Shown: positions 1 to 10,206, counted from the first letter of the stretch. The stretch is DNA of 64,000 bases from Bacteroidetes bacterium HGW-Bacteroidetes-5 (GCA_002842515.1 PHDC01000001.1:1922001-1986000); one strand, 5' to 3'. Translations and numbers: made by a program. Notes: a model not told the origin generated them from the letters alone.

Positions 1-2597
1 CATCATTTGCAATTATCGAAAACAATGAATTTGGCTCAGACCCTAACAGGTTGCCCGATATCGAGATTCGCGGTAAAAGCAGTGTTATTGGACTCACAGA
101 GTTATACGGTACAGATCCTAACCAGCCACTCTTTATTCTCGATGGTTTCGAATCTACCCTATCCGTAATCAGCGATCTTAGTATGGACCGTGTTCAAAGT
201 ATCACAATTCTTAAAGATGCTGCAGCAACTGCTATCTACGGATCTAAGGCAGCAAACGGAGTGGTTGTTGTAGAGACAAAGAGACCGGAGTCCGGCAGGT
301 TGAAAATCAACTATAACGGAAACCTCTCATTCAACTTTGCAGATCTTACAGATTATAATCTTATGAACTCATACGAAAAGCTTGTATATGAAAGGCTTTC
401 GGGCTACTATGGAACTATAGATGCTCAGGGCAATATTGTGAACGAGGTAAACGAGATCAACTACTTTAACAGAATGAAAGAGGTGAGCAGAGGGGTAGAT
501 ACCTACTGGATGAACGAGCCACTCCGTTTCGCCACGACTCATAAACACACTCTGTTTGTAGAGGGTGGCGACCAACATATGCGTTACGGTATTGGTACCA
601 GCTACGGAAAAACAGAGGGTGTAATGAAAGAGTCAGACAGAGAGGTTATTAATGAAAACATTAGACTTATTTACAGAAAAGGTAAACTCTCTTTTACAAA
701 TACCCTAAATATTGACTACTCACTGGCAAACCGGGAAAGTATACCTTTTTCAAAATTTTCAAGGGCAAATCCCTATTTCAGAAAGTACAACGAAGATGGA
801 GTCCCGATTATGCAGTTAGACAAGTTTCAGTATATGGATATCAATACACTAAGCATAATTACTTCCAATTTCTATAATCCACTTTACGACTTTGAAAACA
901 ACAACTTCGATAAAACTTCGACTTTCGGGTTTACTAACAATTTTGAACTTGAGTGGAGTATTAAAGAAGATCTTCGGGTAAGAAGCCGAATAGGACTTGG
1001 TAAAACAGAGTCCAAATCGGAGATATTTCTATCTCCTTTTAACTCTTCGTTTGTTGGAAGTGAGCAACTAAAGAAGGGTACATATTCGGAGTCGGGAACA
1101 AGCAAACTGAATTATGACGGAGATGTTAGCATTACTTATGGAACTCTTATCAATCAGTCTCATATGGTAAATGCCGTTGCAGGATTGAGATTCAGCGAGA
1201 ACTCAGCGGTATATAGCAAATATGATGTTCAGGGGTTTATAGATGACGAATTCTGTAATCCTGCATTTGCAATAGGTTATCCGGAGGGGAAGAAATCGGA
1301 GTATTCGGAGTCTAAAAGGAGAGCATTAAGTTACTATATGAATGCAGGATACTCGTATGAGAGCAGATATCTGCTGGATGCAAACTTTCGCATTGACGGC
1401 TCATCGGTTTTTGGAACAGAGAGAAAGTTCTCTAAGACCTGGTCTGTGGGACTTGGATGGAATCTTCACAATGAGAAATTTTTCAAAGAGATATTTAATG
1501 TAAATATTTTTAAACTGAGAGCCTCTATAGGTAACCCCGGAAATCAGAATTTTGATGATTATATCTCAATGAGAATATACAGTTATAACAATCATAACAG
1601 TAATCCATTCGGGGTAAGCACAATAATCAGTAATCTTGGGAATAAAGATCTTGAGTGGCAAAAGACACTGGACTCTAATATTGGTTTTGACCTTGTTACA
1701 AATAACAATAAACTTAGGGTAAATTTCGACTACTTTTACAAAAAGACCGACCCTCTGCTTGTGTTCATAGGTGTTCCATCATCTCTTGGTACAGTAAGTA
1801 TTCCAAAGAATCTTGGTGAGCAGTTAACTAAGGGGCTCACCCTCTCTATTAGCTACAATGTTATTAAAAACAAGAACTTCAGCTGGCTTGCAAACCTCAA
1901 TTTACGCCATTTGAACTCAAAATATGCAAATATCGATCAGTCGATGGATATCTTCAATAAAACAAACAGAAGCAGAAATCTTATAAGATATTATAACGGG
2001 GCAAGTCCTACAGACCTGTGGGCAGTGCGATCTGCAGGGATAGATCCTGTTACGGGAAGGGAGGTATTTATAGATAAAAACGGGAATCAAACTTTTACCC
2101 ACAGTTATGACGATGAGGTGGTAGTCGGGAACAGCTCTTCTACTGTTGAGGGTGTGGTCGGTTCCACTCTCCGCTACAAAGGGTTTTATGCTACATTCAA
2201 TTTTAGTTACAGGGTAGGGGGACAGGTTTTTATGCAAACTCTTTACAATAAGGTAGAGAATATCTCTTCTGGAAATCTGCACTATAATCAGGATAAACGA
2301 GCGCTTTATGCCCGCTGGAAAAAATCGGGAGACATTGCAAAGTTTAGGGCGATCTCATCTACAGATGTAACCCCAATCTCCTCAAGATTTGTAGAGGATA
2401 ATAATATTTTGTCCTGCGAATCTGTATCTGTAGGGTATGAATCAAATGCTGCCTGGCTGCAGAAAATCGGTGCCACATCTATGACTGTAAGAGCCTATAT
2501 GAACGATATTTTCCGTGTATCTACGGTTAAAAATGAAAGGGGACTTGACTATCCTTTTGCAAGATCGGTATCTATGTCATTGGGAATAAGATTCTAA
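1..2597 (+). CDS. SusC/RagA-family TonB-linked outer membrane protein (5' truncated)
   Basis: Outer-membrane TonB-dependent transporter of the SusC/RagA type, which moves oligomeric nutrients through a barrel capped by a SusD partner. The frame is open from base 3 to the TAA at 2595-2597, leaving 864 residues; the signal peptide, N-terminal carboxypeptidase-like domain and start of the plug lie outside the window. Visible are the plug signatures LPDIEIRGKSS, LFILDGFE and ILKDAAATAIYGSKAANG, followed by a long barrel ending in SMSLGIRF, with the aromatic terminus usual for outer-membrane barrels. The TTG at 51 is internal, not a start. The SusD gene follows after 27 bp. Substrate unknown; the downstream lipoproteins and thioredoxin-like gene suggest something other than a simple glycan. 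Confidence 0.93.
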   Translation, partial: SFAIIENNEFGSDPNRLPDIEIRGKSSVIGLTELYGTDPNQPLFILDGFESTLSVISDLSMDRVQSITILKDAAATAIYGSKAANGVVVVETKRPESGRLKINYNGNLSFNFADLTDYNLMNSYEKLVYERLSGYYGTIDAQGNIVNEVNEINYFNRMKEVSRGVDTYWMNEPLRFATTHKHTLFVEGGDQHMRYGIGTSYGKTEGVMKESDREVINENIRLIYRKGKLSFTNTLNIDYSLANRESIPFSKFSRANPYFRKYNEDGVPIMQLDKFQYMDINTLSIITSNFYNPLYDFENNNFDKTSTFGFTNNFELEWSIKEDLRVRSRIGLGKTESKSEIFLSPFNSSFVGSEQLKKGTYSESGTSKLNYDGDVSITYGTLINQSHMVNAVAGLRFSENSAVYSKYDVQGFIDDEFCNPAFAIGYPEGKKSEYSESKRRALSYYMNAGYSYESRYLLDANFRIDGSSVFGTERKFSKTWSVGLGWNLHNEKFFKEIFNVNIFKLRASIGNPGNQNFDDYISMRIYSYNNHNSNPFGVSTIISNLGNKDLEWQKTLDSNIGFDLVTNNNKLRVNFDYFYKKTDPLLVFIGVPSSLGTVSIPKNLGEQLTKGLTLSISYNVIKNKNFSWLANLNLRHLNSKYANIDQSMDIFNKTNRSRNLIRYYNGASPTDLWAVRSAGIDPVTGREVFIDKNGNQTFTHSYDDEVVVGNSSSTVEGVVGSTLRYKGFYATFNFSYRVGGQVFMQTLYNKVENISSGNLHYNQDKRALYARWKKSGDIAKFRAISSTDVTPISSRFVEDNNILSCESVSVGYESNAAWLQKIGATSMTVRAYMNDIFRVSTVKNERGLDYPFARSVSMSLGIRF

Positions 2598-2624
2598 TTA
2601 TAAAGAAATGTAATTATAAGAAGT

Positions 2625-4100
2625 ATGAAAAAAGTTTTAAAATATTCATTGTTAATTTTAGTGATCTCCCTTTGCTCCTGTGAAAAATGGCTGGATATAA
2701 AGCCATCGGACAGGTTGTCGGAAGAGATGGTCTTCTCCGACAGGGAGGGTTATTTAAAGGCACTCAACGGAGTCTATGTAGAGCTCACCTCAACTAGCCT
2801 CTATGGTCAAAATTTGAGCGCAGGGATACTGGATGTTATGGCACAATACTACAATGCCGCATCTTCATCTACATATGCTTACTACTACTACCAGAAGTAT
2901 ACCTATACAAATGCCTCAGTTAAAGGCACTTTTGATAATATCTGGCAAAAGTCCTACCAGCTGATAGCTAACTGCAACACAATAATTGAAAAGTGTGGAG
3001 ATTCCAACGAACTACTTTCGGAACAGTACTTCGGTATTATTAAGGGAGAGGCTTTGGCATTAAGAGCAATGCTTCATATGGATCTGTTAAGGATATTTGG
3101 CCCTATTTACTCACAGGGAAGTACAACTCCTGCTATTCCGTATATGAAAACTCAGGATCACGAGATTCAACCTCTTCTCTCATCAGAAATGATATGTGAA
3201 AATATTATCAAAGATCTTACTGAGGCAATGAATCTGCTCTCATCTGCAGACCCGGTTATTACTGCGGGTGTGAAAAATAATGCAAACAGTTCCGGAGATA
3301 ATAGTTTGAATTACAGGCAGTATCGTCTTAATTTTTATGCTGTAAAAGCTCTTCTTGCAAGAACTTATCTTTGGAAAGGAGATAAAGAGAACGCCTTTAG
3401 GGTTTCGGAAGAGATTATAAACAGTGTACAGATTCCGGGTTCGCAGATTTTCCCGTTTGTAACCAGTGCGTCGGCAACAAGTTCTACAATTCCGGACCGG
3501 GTTTTCTCCACAGAGGTGCTTTTCTCTCTTTACAGCTCAAACAGGGTGCAGATGCACAATGCTCTGTTTTTGCCCACTCTTGAGGTTAACAGAAGACTCT
3601 CATTTGCCGGGACTCTTACAGATGGAAGGGTGAATGAGCTTTACGACGATAAAAATGACTACAGATACAAAATCTGGAGCAACTATAATAACAATGGTAC
3701 CAATGTTTTATATCACAGAAAATTTGAAGATATGTCAGACACTCAGGGTGCAAGCAACGCCTGGAGATATATGGTTCCACTTATAAGACTTAGTGAGGTT
3801 TTCCTTATTGCAGCCGAGAGTAGTAGTGAACTGGCTACGTCTGTGCTATATCTGAATAAGGTTAGAAACAGTAAAAGTTGTTTTAGTGTAACCCCTGCTT
3901 CGTACGATATTCTTATGAATTATGTTACTCAGGAGTATAGAAAGGAGATGCTTGGAGAGGGACAACTATTCTTTTATTACAAAAGGAGGGCATTACAAAA
4001 TGTGCCAAACGGAGCTCTTGCGGCAGGCAATGTAAATGTTGCTTTAACAAGTTATGTTGTGCCGCTTCCGGATAGCGAAATTAGTCAGAGAATTAACTAA
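2625..4100 (+). CDS. SusD/RagB-family nutrient-binding lipoprotein
   Basis: Surface lipoprotein that binds substrate over the SusC barrel at 1-2597. The 491-residue protein starts with a lipoprotein signal peptide ending at the lipobox ISLCSC, followed by the SusD N-terminal pattern EKWLDIKPSDRLSEEMVFSD and the alpha-helical TPR-like scaffold (ALALRAMLHMDLLRIFG; KALLARTYLWKGD). The C-terminal RagB-type region contains RLSEVFLIAAESS and YRKEMLGEGQLFFYYKR, typical of the family. Length is normal. The start ATG at 2625 follows the SusC stop by 27 bp and the DUF4843 gene starts 21 bp downstream, so all belong to one operon. Confidence 0.95.
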   Translation: MKKVLKYSLLILVISLCSCEKWLDIKPSDRLSEEMVFSDREGYLKALNGVYVELTSTSLYGQNLSAGILDVMAQYYNAASSSTYAYYYYQKYTYTNASVKGTFDNIWQKSYQLIANCNTIIEKCGDSNELLSEQYFGIIKGEALALRAMLHMDLLRIFGPIYSQGSTTPAIPYMKTQDHEIQPLLSSEMICENIIKDLTEAMNLLSSADPVITAGVKNNANSSGDNSLNYRQYRLNFYAVKALLARTYLWKGDKENAFRVSEEIINSVQIPGSQIFPFVTSASATSSTIPDRVFSTEVLFSLYSSNRVQMHNALFLPTLEVNRRLSFAGTLTDGRVNELYDDKNDYRYKIWSNYNNNGTNVLYHRKFEDMSDTQGASNAWRYMVPLIRLSEVFLIAAESSSELATSVLYLNKVRNSKSCFSVTPASYDILMNYVTQEYRKEMLGEGQLFFYYKRRALQNVPNGALAAGNVNVALTSYVVPLPDSEISQRIN

Positions 4101-4121
4101 CAGGATAATTACAAAATAGTT

Positions 4122-4976
4122 ATGAAGAAAAATATTATTAATATCCTTATTTCGGCACTGGTGGCTCAACTCCTGTTCACCTCTTGCGAAAAGGAGCTGA
4201 TGTCTTACGAAGGCAGCGAAGGGGTCTATTTTGCAGTTCAGTGGGGCACCTCTTACGGAAATGAAAAAACCTGGCCATATATGCCTTTTTCTAACCTCGA
4301 ATTTGTTAAGGTTGTGGGGAGCGAAACAACGGTTCAACTTAAAGTGATGGTCACAGGTCCTGTTATGGATTATGACAGGAGATTTGGTGTGGCAATCAAT
4401 CCGGACAGTACCACTGCACAGAAGGGTGTTCATTTTAATGATCTGCCTGCCGAGTGTACAATTAAGGCAAACGAGTGGTTTACCTATATACCTGTTGTTG
4501 TAAAAAGGTCGGCTGATCTAAAAACTTCGGTTAAAAAAATTGGAATTAAACTTGTTGCAACCAAAGATCTGGCACTTTCATTCCCGGCCTTTGATGCAGT
4601 TGCAGGATTTACATCAGGAACCATTGTCCCCACTTTTGACGCTACAATGCACACTATCAATATCAGCGATTTTATTGTTAAACCAACGATTTGGACCGGT
4701 TCCGTAAATGCTCAGAATATGGAGGCAGGGCTATGGGGGGCATTTTCGGAGAAGAAACTCAACCTCATTTGTGAAAGGTTCAATCTCACCTATAACGATT
4801 TTATGAGTACTACAACTATGCCATCTGTTTTGCAGTATCTTATCTACCAAACTATGTCAAGGTATCTGATTGAGATGTATCAGAATGGAACGCCTGTTCT
4901 CGAAGATGATGGAAGACTTATGTGGTTTTCGGGATGTACTTGGGAATCATCTCCGGGAGTACCGTGGGTTCGTTAA
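4122..4976 (+). CDS. DUF4843 family lipoprotein
   Basis: Predicted lipoprotein of 284 residues with signal peptide and lipobox LLFTSC. The body resembles the DUF4843 family often found directly behind SusC/SusD pairs in Bacteroidales: the EGVYFAVQW start, the segment AINPDSTTAQKGVHF and the later YIPVVVKR pattern are typical. No enzyme motif is visible. The fold is probably beta-sandwich (inference from alternating hydrophobic pattern and the calx-beta-like 'KGVHF' segment). It is likely a surface accessory binding protein for the same substrate as the neighbouring SusCD pair. It is 21 bp after SusD and 21 bp before the PKD-like gene. Confidence 0.8.
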   Translation: MKKNIINILISALVAQLLFTSCEKELMSYEGSEGVYFAVQWGTSYGNEKTWPYMPFSNLEFVKVVGSETTVQLKVMVTGPVMDYDRRFGVAINPDSTTAQKGVHFNDLPAECTIKANEWFTYIPVVVKRSADLKTSVKKIGIKLVATKDLALSFPAFDAVAGFTSGTIVPTFDATMHTINISDFIVKPTIWTGSVNAQNMEAGLWGAFSEKKLNLICERFNLTYNDFMSTTTMPSVLQYLIYQTMSRYLIEMYQNGTPVLEDDGRLMWFSGCTWESSPGVPWVR

Positions 4977-4997
4977 TCTAAACCTTTTAATTGATTT

Positions 4998-6536
4998 ATG
5001 ATGAAAACTAAAATAATACTTTTTACAGTTTTACTATCCTCTCTCACCTCCTGTCTTAAAGATGAGGGAAACTATACATACCAAGACATCAACGAAATCA
5101 AGGTTACGGGTGTTGCTTCCGCTTACAATGTTATGAGGGATCTTGATACACTCGTTATTGACCCGGTCGTTACTATGACGGACGGAGATCTCAGTGATAC
5201 AATCAGATTCCGGTATATGTGGCTTGCCGTTAAGGCCTACTCAACTAAGGATACGCTGGCCAAAACACGGACTCTAAAATACAACATTAAGCTTGCACCG
5301 GACACCTACGAATTCTATTTGAAAATTGTTGATAAACAAACAGGTGTAACCTGGTCTACAATTTCAAAACTTGTGGTTGGAACTCCTTACACAAAAGGAA
5401 TTCTTCTTATTGGTGAAAACAGTCAAGGTAATTCGCAGGTGCAGATGCTCTCAATGGTGTCAGATACTCTGTTTTTCCCCGATATGCTCAAAAACAGTGG
5501 TTTCCCCGATCTTAAAAATCCTGTAGATGTTTTTCATACAGGCGGATCGGAGAGTTATATCAAACTTTGGGTATTGACCGGATCGGGAGCCTATGCAATT
5601 GACAGGCTCACTCAGAAATGTTCGGCACCTAATGTGTTTAAAAACTCAATATTTACTGCTGATCCAATTACAGAGGAGCTGATACCTGTAAATATGTGTC
5701 CGAGAATAAAGGATAAAGCCGGTGCAATGTCTACCTCGCTTTACAGAGGTGTAATCTGCAAAAACGGATATGTATTCAATACTATGTTCGCTTTGAACGG
5801 GGGTGATTACTACACAGAACCTGTTAACAGGGAGGCCTCAAATTTTTCAAAACTTATTATGGCTCGTCCGGAGATGTTTTATGCAAATTTAAGTTATAAG
5901 GGATTTCTATGGTATGATAAAGAGGGTGAGAGATTTATGCAGGTAGGTGCATCAGCAGCTGTCTCTAATGCCATTGCCGATCTTCCCGGTGATATCTTTC
6001 CCTGGAACAATAAAACTTTGGGAAGAACTCTGGTTTACGGGGAGAATACAACAAACACAGATGGAGGTTCAACAGGCGGTAACTCATTTGCAATAATGAA
6101 GGATGCATCGGGTAATGCATTCATATATAAATTGTTTGTAGGAACCAATATAGAGAAGAGGGCCTTCTATACAGTTAAGTCCATTGCTGCCAACTTCCTT
6201 AATGCCGATTTTTATGCCTTCTCATCAAAAAGAACGGTTGTATTCTACTCTAAGGGAAAAGATCTCTATGCATATGACTACAATCCGGGCAATGAAAAAT
6301 TCTTTAAAATTACCGGCTTTGAGACCGATAATATCTCAATGATAAAGTTTGACACCCAAATAGAACCATCTACAAATCCGTTGTACATAGCAACTTATAA
6401 TAGTGCCGGTATTGGTACTCTGCGTAAATATTTTCTTGGCACCAGTCCGGACAACATAACTCTAAATTTGCATCCTCAATCCGATTGGACAGGCCTTGTT
6501 AAAATCAGGAATATGAGCTGGAGAGCAGTGAAGTAA
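4998..6536 (+). CDS. PKD-like family lipoprotein
   Basis: Predicted 512-residue surface or periplasmic lipoprotein: signal peptide with lipobox LTSC around residue 19, then KDEGNYTYQDINEI, a start typical of the PKD-like lipoproteins that accompany SusCD/DUF4843 operons. The N-terminal 130 residues look like two immunoglobulin/PKD-type beta domains; the remainder (from about TPYTKGILLIGE) resembles a repeating beta structure, possibly a propeller, with several VxxYSKGKDLYAYDY-like strands. No catalytic motif was found. Gene order SusC-SusD-DUF4843-PKD-like-TlpA is a recurrent Bacteroidales arrangement; role in capture of the transported compound is inferred from context. Confidence 0.75.
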   Translation: MMKTKIILFTVLLSSLTSCLKDEGNYTYQDINEIKVTGVASAYNVMRDLDTLVIDPVVTMTDGDLSDTIRFRYMWLAVKAYSTKDTLAKTRTLKYNIKLAPDTYEFYLKIVDKQTGVTWSTISKLVVGTPYTKGILLIGENSQGNSQVQMLSMVSDTLFFPDMLKNSGFPDLKNPVDVFHTGGSESYIKLWVLTGSGAYAIDRLTQKCSAPNVFKNSIFTADPITEELIPVNMCPRIKDKAGAMSTSLYRGVICKNGYVFNTMFALNGGDYYTEPVNREASNFSKLIMARPEMFYANLSYKGFLWYDKEGERFMQVGASAAVSNAIADLPGDIFPWNNKTLGRTLVYGENTTNTDGGSTGGNSFAIMKDASGNAFIYKLFVGTNIEKRAFYTVKSIAANFLNADFYAFSSKRTVVFYSKGKDLYAYDYNPGNEKFFKITGFETDNISMIKFDTQIEPSTNPLYIATYNSAGIGTLRKYFLGTSPDNITLNLHPQSDWTGLVKIRNMSWRAVK

Positions 6537-6567
6537 TTTTCAAATATGAATATAAGAGGGATAAGTA

Positions 6568-7908
6568 ATGTGTTTTAAAAGGAAAATCTTAATCTCAGTG
6601 CTATTATCGGTGTTATTTTACCAGATAACAGCCGGGCAGGGGAAAGTTGTGATAACCGGTTGGGTAAACGATTACAACAATAAAAATCCGGAGATTATTT
6701 ATTCCGGAGCATCATCTGAAATAAATAATGACAAAGATGTCAAAGTCTTGTCTGAGAGTAGCGGATTTTTTAAAACCGAAATTATCTCAGACAACCCATC
6801 CTATTATAAAGTTGGTGCAAATACTGTATATCTGAAACCGGGTGACTCAGTTAGTTTAAAACTTTTTAGGAGTTCACAAACGACTGAAATTACGGGCGAT
6901 GGCGCAGAGTATAATAACTATTTGAAAGGAGTTAGCTGGGTTGAGAAGAAAAAGATCTTTTTGAATAATCTGGGTGTATCTTATGAGAGGATTAAGGTTG
7001 TAATAGACAGTTTTGCCGTATTAAGAATTCAGGATCTTAACGAGCTGAAACTAAACGATAAGAGCTTGATAGAAAAAGAGATAGCAAGAATTACTGCCGA
7101 CAGAATATCTGCCCGTCTTACTTATGCTAACTATGGACGCATTTATGATTGGAAAGATAGTGATAGCCTTAAAAATGTGAAACTTTACAAATTTTATGGC
7201 TCTTTTGCCGATGAAATAAATAAACTTCTTGAAATAATTATAAATAGAGATGATTATCTTGACATAGAATCTGTTAGAAAAGTGCTTCTGGAGTGTAAGA
7301 ATTATGATTTCTTCGTTAGAAGTAATAGTGCCGGTTTTACAGAGCTGTGTTCAGTAATCGACAATAGCAGACTGATGGATAGAGGTCTTAATATTAAGGA
7401 TTATGCAGGTTTAAAATCGTATATTGACAAAATATCGAGTCCGGAGTTGAAAAACTCATTCCGCCTTAAGTTCCTTAAAAGGGAGGCATTAATGGAGGGG
7501 AAGGCTGCTTTTGATTTCGAGATGAAAGATAGAAACGGTAAGGTGTTCAATCTTAGCGATCTTAAAGGCAAAGTACTCTATATAGATTTATGGGCTACCT
7601 GGTGCCTGCCTTGCCTTGCTCAGGGTCCGATGTATACCGAGTTAAGTAAAAAATACAGAAGTATCACTTTTGTCGCAATTTCTATTGATGAAGATGAAGA
7701 TAAGTGGAAAAAGAAGATTATCTCCGAGAATAGAGAAACTATTAAGGAGTTTATAGCAGACCAATCGTCAATAAAAGAAATCTGGGAGCTCAGAACCATC
7801 CCTAGATTTATCCTTATTGATAAAAATTTTAGGATAATAACAGCATTCGCTCCGCGACCATCAGAGAAAATGGAGATTGAAGAGTATCTGGGTTATTATA
7901 AACTTTAA
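6568..7908 (+). CDS. TlpA-like thioredoxin-fold protein
   Basis: Exported thiol-disulfide oxidoreductase of 446 residues. An N-terminal signal peptide (about residues 1-23) is followed by a DUF4369-like beta domain (about 25-110), a helical middle section, and a C-terminal AhpC/TSA-Redoxin domain from about residue 312. The redox motif is Cys346-Leu-Pro-Cys349 inside DLWATWCLPCLAQ; the cis-proline loop is RTIPRFILID. These proteins reduce disulfides in the periplasm. It is the last gene of the SusC operon (31 bp after the PKD-like gene) and is followed by a terminator at 7984-8014. Substrate is unknown; a link to cysteine-containing peptides would be inference. Confidence 0.88.
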   Translation: MCFKRKILISVLLSVLFYQITAGQGKVVITGWVNDYNNKNPEIIYSGASSEINNDKDVKVLSESSGFFKTEIISDNPSYYKVGANTVYLKPGDSVSLKLFRSSQTTEITGDGAEYNNYLKGVSWVEKKKIFLNNLGVSYERIKVVIDSFAVLRIQDLNELKLNDKSLIEKEIARITADRISARLTYANYGRIYDWKDSDSLKNVKLYKFYGSFADEINKLLEIIINRDDYLDIESVRKVLLECKNYDFFVRSNSAGFTELCSVIDNSRLMDRGLNIKDYAGLKSYIDKISSPELKNSFRLKFLKREALMEGKAAFDFEMKDRNGKVFNLSDLKGKVLYIDLWATWCLPCLAQGPMYTELSKKYRSITFVAISIDEDEDKWKKKIISENRETIKEFIADQSSIKEIWELRTIPRFILIDKNFRIITAFAPRPSEKMEIEEYLGYYKL

Positions 7909-7983
7909 CGATATATATTATGCTATCGTTATAAATAGAGAGAAAATTAATTTGGTTAGTTAATTGTGTTTTGTTTAACAGTG

Positions 7984-8014
7984 AAAAAGCCGGGGTCAAA
8001 ATCTCCGGTTTTTT
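7984..8014 (+). terminator. Rho-independent terminator after the SusC-TlpA operon
   Basis: Stem CCGGGG (7990-7995) pairs with CTCCGG (8003-8008), one G-T pair, with an A-run before and six T after. The rest of the 312-bp gap (7909-8220) holds AT-rich sequence and the DUF4954 promoter; I see no gene in it. Confidence 0.75.
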
Positions 8015-8118
8015 CTTGTTGGCAGATAACTATTTTGCTCTCTAAGGTTCATATAAAAGAACTCCTCTCCACCTATGTAGGGTTATTGAAATTTTATCTT
8101 CACCGAAAAGTTTGATTA

Positions 8119-8149
8119 TTGAAGAGAATAAGAATTTTTATTACCTTCG
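8119..8149 (+). promoter_or_regulatory. Promoter for DUF4954-glmS
   Basis: TTG at 8119-8121, 20 bp spacer, then TACCTTCG at 8142-8149, one base from the Bacteroidota -7 consensus TAnnTTTG. A 5' leader of about 65 nt would precede the ATG at 8221; it contains a weak 5-bp inverted repeat (GCCGG 8160-8164, CCGGC 8190-8194). Confidence 0.45.
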
Positions 8150-8220
8150 CATCCCGAAAGCCGGTAGCAATCACTACAGTTGAGAGCGGCCGGCAATTTA
8201 TCTAACAAAAATTTGAAATA

Positions 8221-10194
8221 ATGAGGAATTTATCTCAACACGAGATTGGCTCACTGATAGCTAATCATTGTGTGGCGGAAGACTGGACTAAAGTCTTTGT
8301 GTCGGAGAGGTTCTCAGCAGACTATGTACACAGCACCCGCTTCTCGGGGAGGGTTGTACTTGGCCATTTTGAGAAATCTTTTACCATTGCCGGCGGTTTG
8401 GTCCGCCACTCAGGCATCAGAAATGCAACTATTCACAATTGTGAAATTGGCGACAATGTTCTCATAGAGAACGTACTCAACCACATCTCCAATTATACTA
8501 TTGGAGAGGATTGCTATATCCAGAATGTAAATGTAATTGCCGTGGAGGAGTTCTCTACATTCGGGAACAATGTACGCGTGAGTGTGCTCAATGAAATGGG
8601 GGGCAGAGAGGTGCCTATTTATGACAAACTCTCATCTTCACTCGCCTATATTATTGCCCTTTACCGCCATAAGAAAAGGGCGATAGAGAATTTTGAAAAA
8701 CTTATTGAGAAATATGCCCGGGAGAGTGGGTCAGATATGGGCTCTATAGGTAAGGGGGTGAAGATTCTCAATACCGGTACAATAAAGCACGTTCGTATAG
8801 GCGATTATGCCAAAATTGTGAACACATCCAGGCTGGAGAACGGAACTGTCAACAGCAACAAACTGGCCTCGGTATATATTGGCGACAGCGTTATAGCCAA
8901 AGATTTTATCTTCTCCTCGGGCTCCTATGTGGCCGATGCCGCAACGGTAAGCAAGTGCTTTGCCGGACAATCGTGCCATATCTCGCATAGCTTTTCGGCT
9001 CACGACTCGCTTCTGTTTGCAAACTGTAAATTTGAAAACGGAGAGGCCTGTGCAGTTTTTGCCGGGCCATTTACCGTATCTATACATAAATCCAGCCTGC
9101 TCATTGCCGGAATGCTCTCGTTTCTAAATGCAGGGAGCGGATCCAACCAGAGTAACCATATGTATAAGCTGGGGCCAATCCATCAGGGAATTATTGAGAG
9201 AGGCTCAAAGACCACCAGTGACTCCTACATATTGTGGCCTGCCAAGGTGGGTGCGTTTTCGCTGGTGATGGGAAGGCACTACCGCCATTCGGACACCTCC
9301 GATATGCCATTCTCATATCTGATTGAGAAATCGGATGATACATATCTCATTCCCGGAGTGAACCTTAGGAGTGTGGGCACAATAAGGGATGCGCAAAAGT
9401 GGCCACTAAGGGATACAAGAACAGACCCGCAGCTGCTGGATATGATCAACTATAATCTGCTTAGCCCCTACACAATCCAGAAGATGATACGGGGCAGGAG
9501 TATTCTTACAGAGTTGAGAGTTGTCTCAGGTGAGACCTCCGAAACATACACCTACAGAAGCTCAAAAATCAAAAACTCATCTCTGAGAAACGGAATCACT
9601 CTTTACGAGAAAGCGATCAATAAATTCTTTGGCAACTCACTTATAAAGAGGCTGGAAAAGACTAATTTCGAAAACATAGACCAGGTAAGAGAGCAGCTTA
9701 AACCAACTCATAAATTAGGTGAGGGAGAGTGGGTAGACCTCTCGGGTCTTATTGCCCCAAAATCTGAGGTTGATAGAATTATTGAGCAGGTAGAGAGCGG
9801 GCAGATAACTCTTTGTAAGATAGAGGAGCGGTTCCGGGAGCTACACCGGGATTACTACGATATGGAGTGGAGCTGGGCATATGGAGCAATGCAGAGATAT
9901 TACAACATAGATCTCTCGAAGATAACTGCAGATGAGATCCGGTCGCTGGTGGAGAGCTGGCGCGAGTCTGTAGTCACTCTGGACGAGATGATATACAAAG
10001 ACGCTATGAAGGAGTTCTCAATCACCTCAATGATTGGCTTTGGTGTAGATGGTTCGGAGATGGAGAAACTCGAAGATTTTGAGTCGGTAAGGGGTGAGTT
10101 CGAAAGTAACCCCTTTATATCTGCAGTTCATAAACACATTGAGGTGAAATCTGCTCTGGCCCGGGAGCTGCTTTCAAGACTATCCACACTTTAA
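8221..10194 (+). CDS. DUF4954 family left-handed beta-helix protein
   Basis: Cytoplasmic protein of 657 residues with no signal peptide. The first 340 residues carry hexapeptide-like turns (for example VRHSGIRNATIHNCEIGDNV, VLNHISNYTIGEDCYI, GVKILNTGTIKHVRIGDYA), the pattern of left-handed beta-helix sugar-nucleotide acyl- or nucleotidyltransferases; it matches the DUF4954 family, whose biochemical role is not known to me. The C-terminal third is helical and charged (YKDAMKEFSITSMIGFGVDG). It lies 12 bp before glmS in the same direction, so a role in amino-sugar or UDP-GlcNAc metabolism is a reasonable inference, not shown by the sequence. Confidence 0.85.
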   Translation: MRNLSQHEIGSLIANHCVAEDWTKVFVSERFSADYVHSTRFSGRVVLGHFEKSFTIAGGLVRHSGIRNATIHNCEIGDNVLIENVLNHISNYTIGEDCYIQNVNVIAVEEFSTFGNNVRVSVLNEMGGREVPIYDKLSSSLAYIIALYRHKKRAIENFEKLIEKYARESGSDMGSIGKGVKILNTGTIKHVRIGDYAKIVNTSRLENGTVNSNKLASVYIGDSVIAKDFIFSSGSYVADAATVSKCFAGQSCHISHSFSAHDSLLFANCKFENGEACAVFAGPFTVSIHKSSLLIAGMLSFLNAGSGSNQSNHMYKLGPIHQGIIERGSKTTSDSYILWPAKVGAFSLVMGRHYRHSDTSDMPFSYLIEKSDDTYLIPGVNLRSVGTIRDAQKWPLRDTRTDPQLLDMINYNLLSPYTIQKMIRGRSILTELRVVSGETSETYTYRSSKIKNSSLRNGITLYEKAINKFFGNSLIKRLEKTNFENIDQVREQLKPTHKLGEGEWVDLSGLIAPKSEVDRIIEQVESGQITLCKIEERFRELHRDYYDMEWSWAYGAMQRYYNIDLSKITADEIRSLVESWRESVVTLDEMIYKDAMKEFSITSMIGFGVDGSEMEKLEDFESVRGEFESNPFISAVHKHIEVKSALARELLSRLSTL

Positions 10195-10206
10195 TACAAC
10201 ATTCAT

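Noticed and set aside
2044-2282. Minus-strand ORF within the first SusC gene
   Set aside because: It is a shadow frame of the barrel coding region with no domain or start signal.
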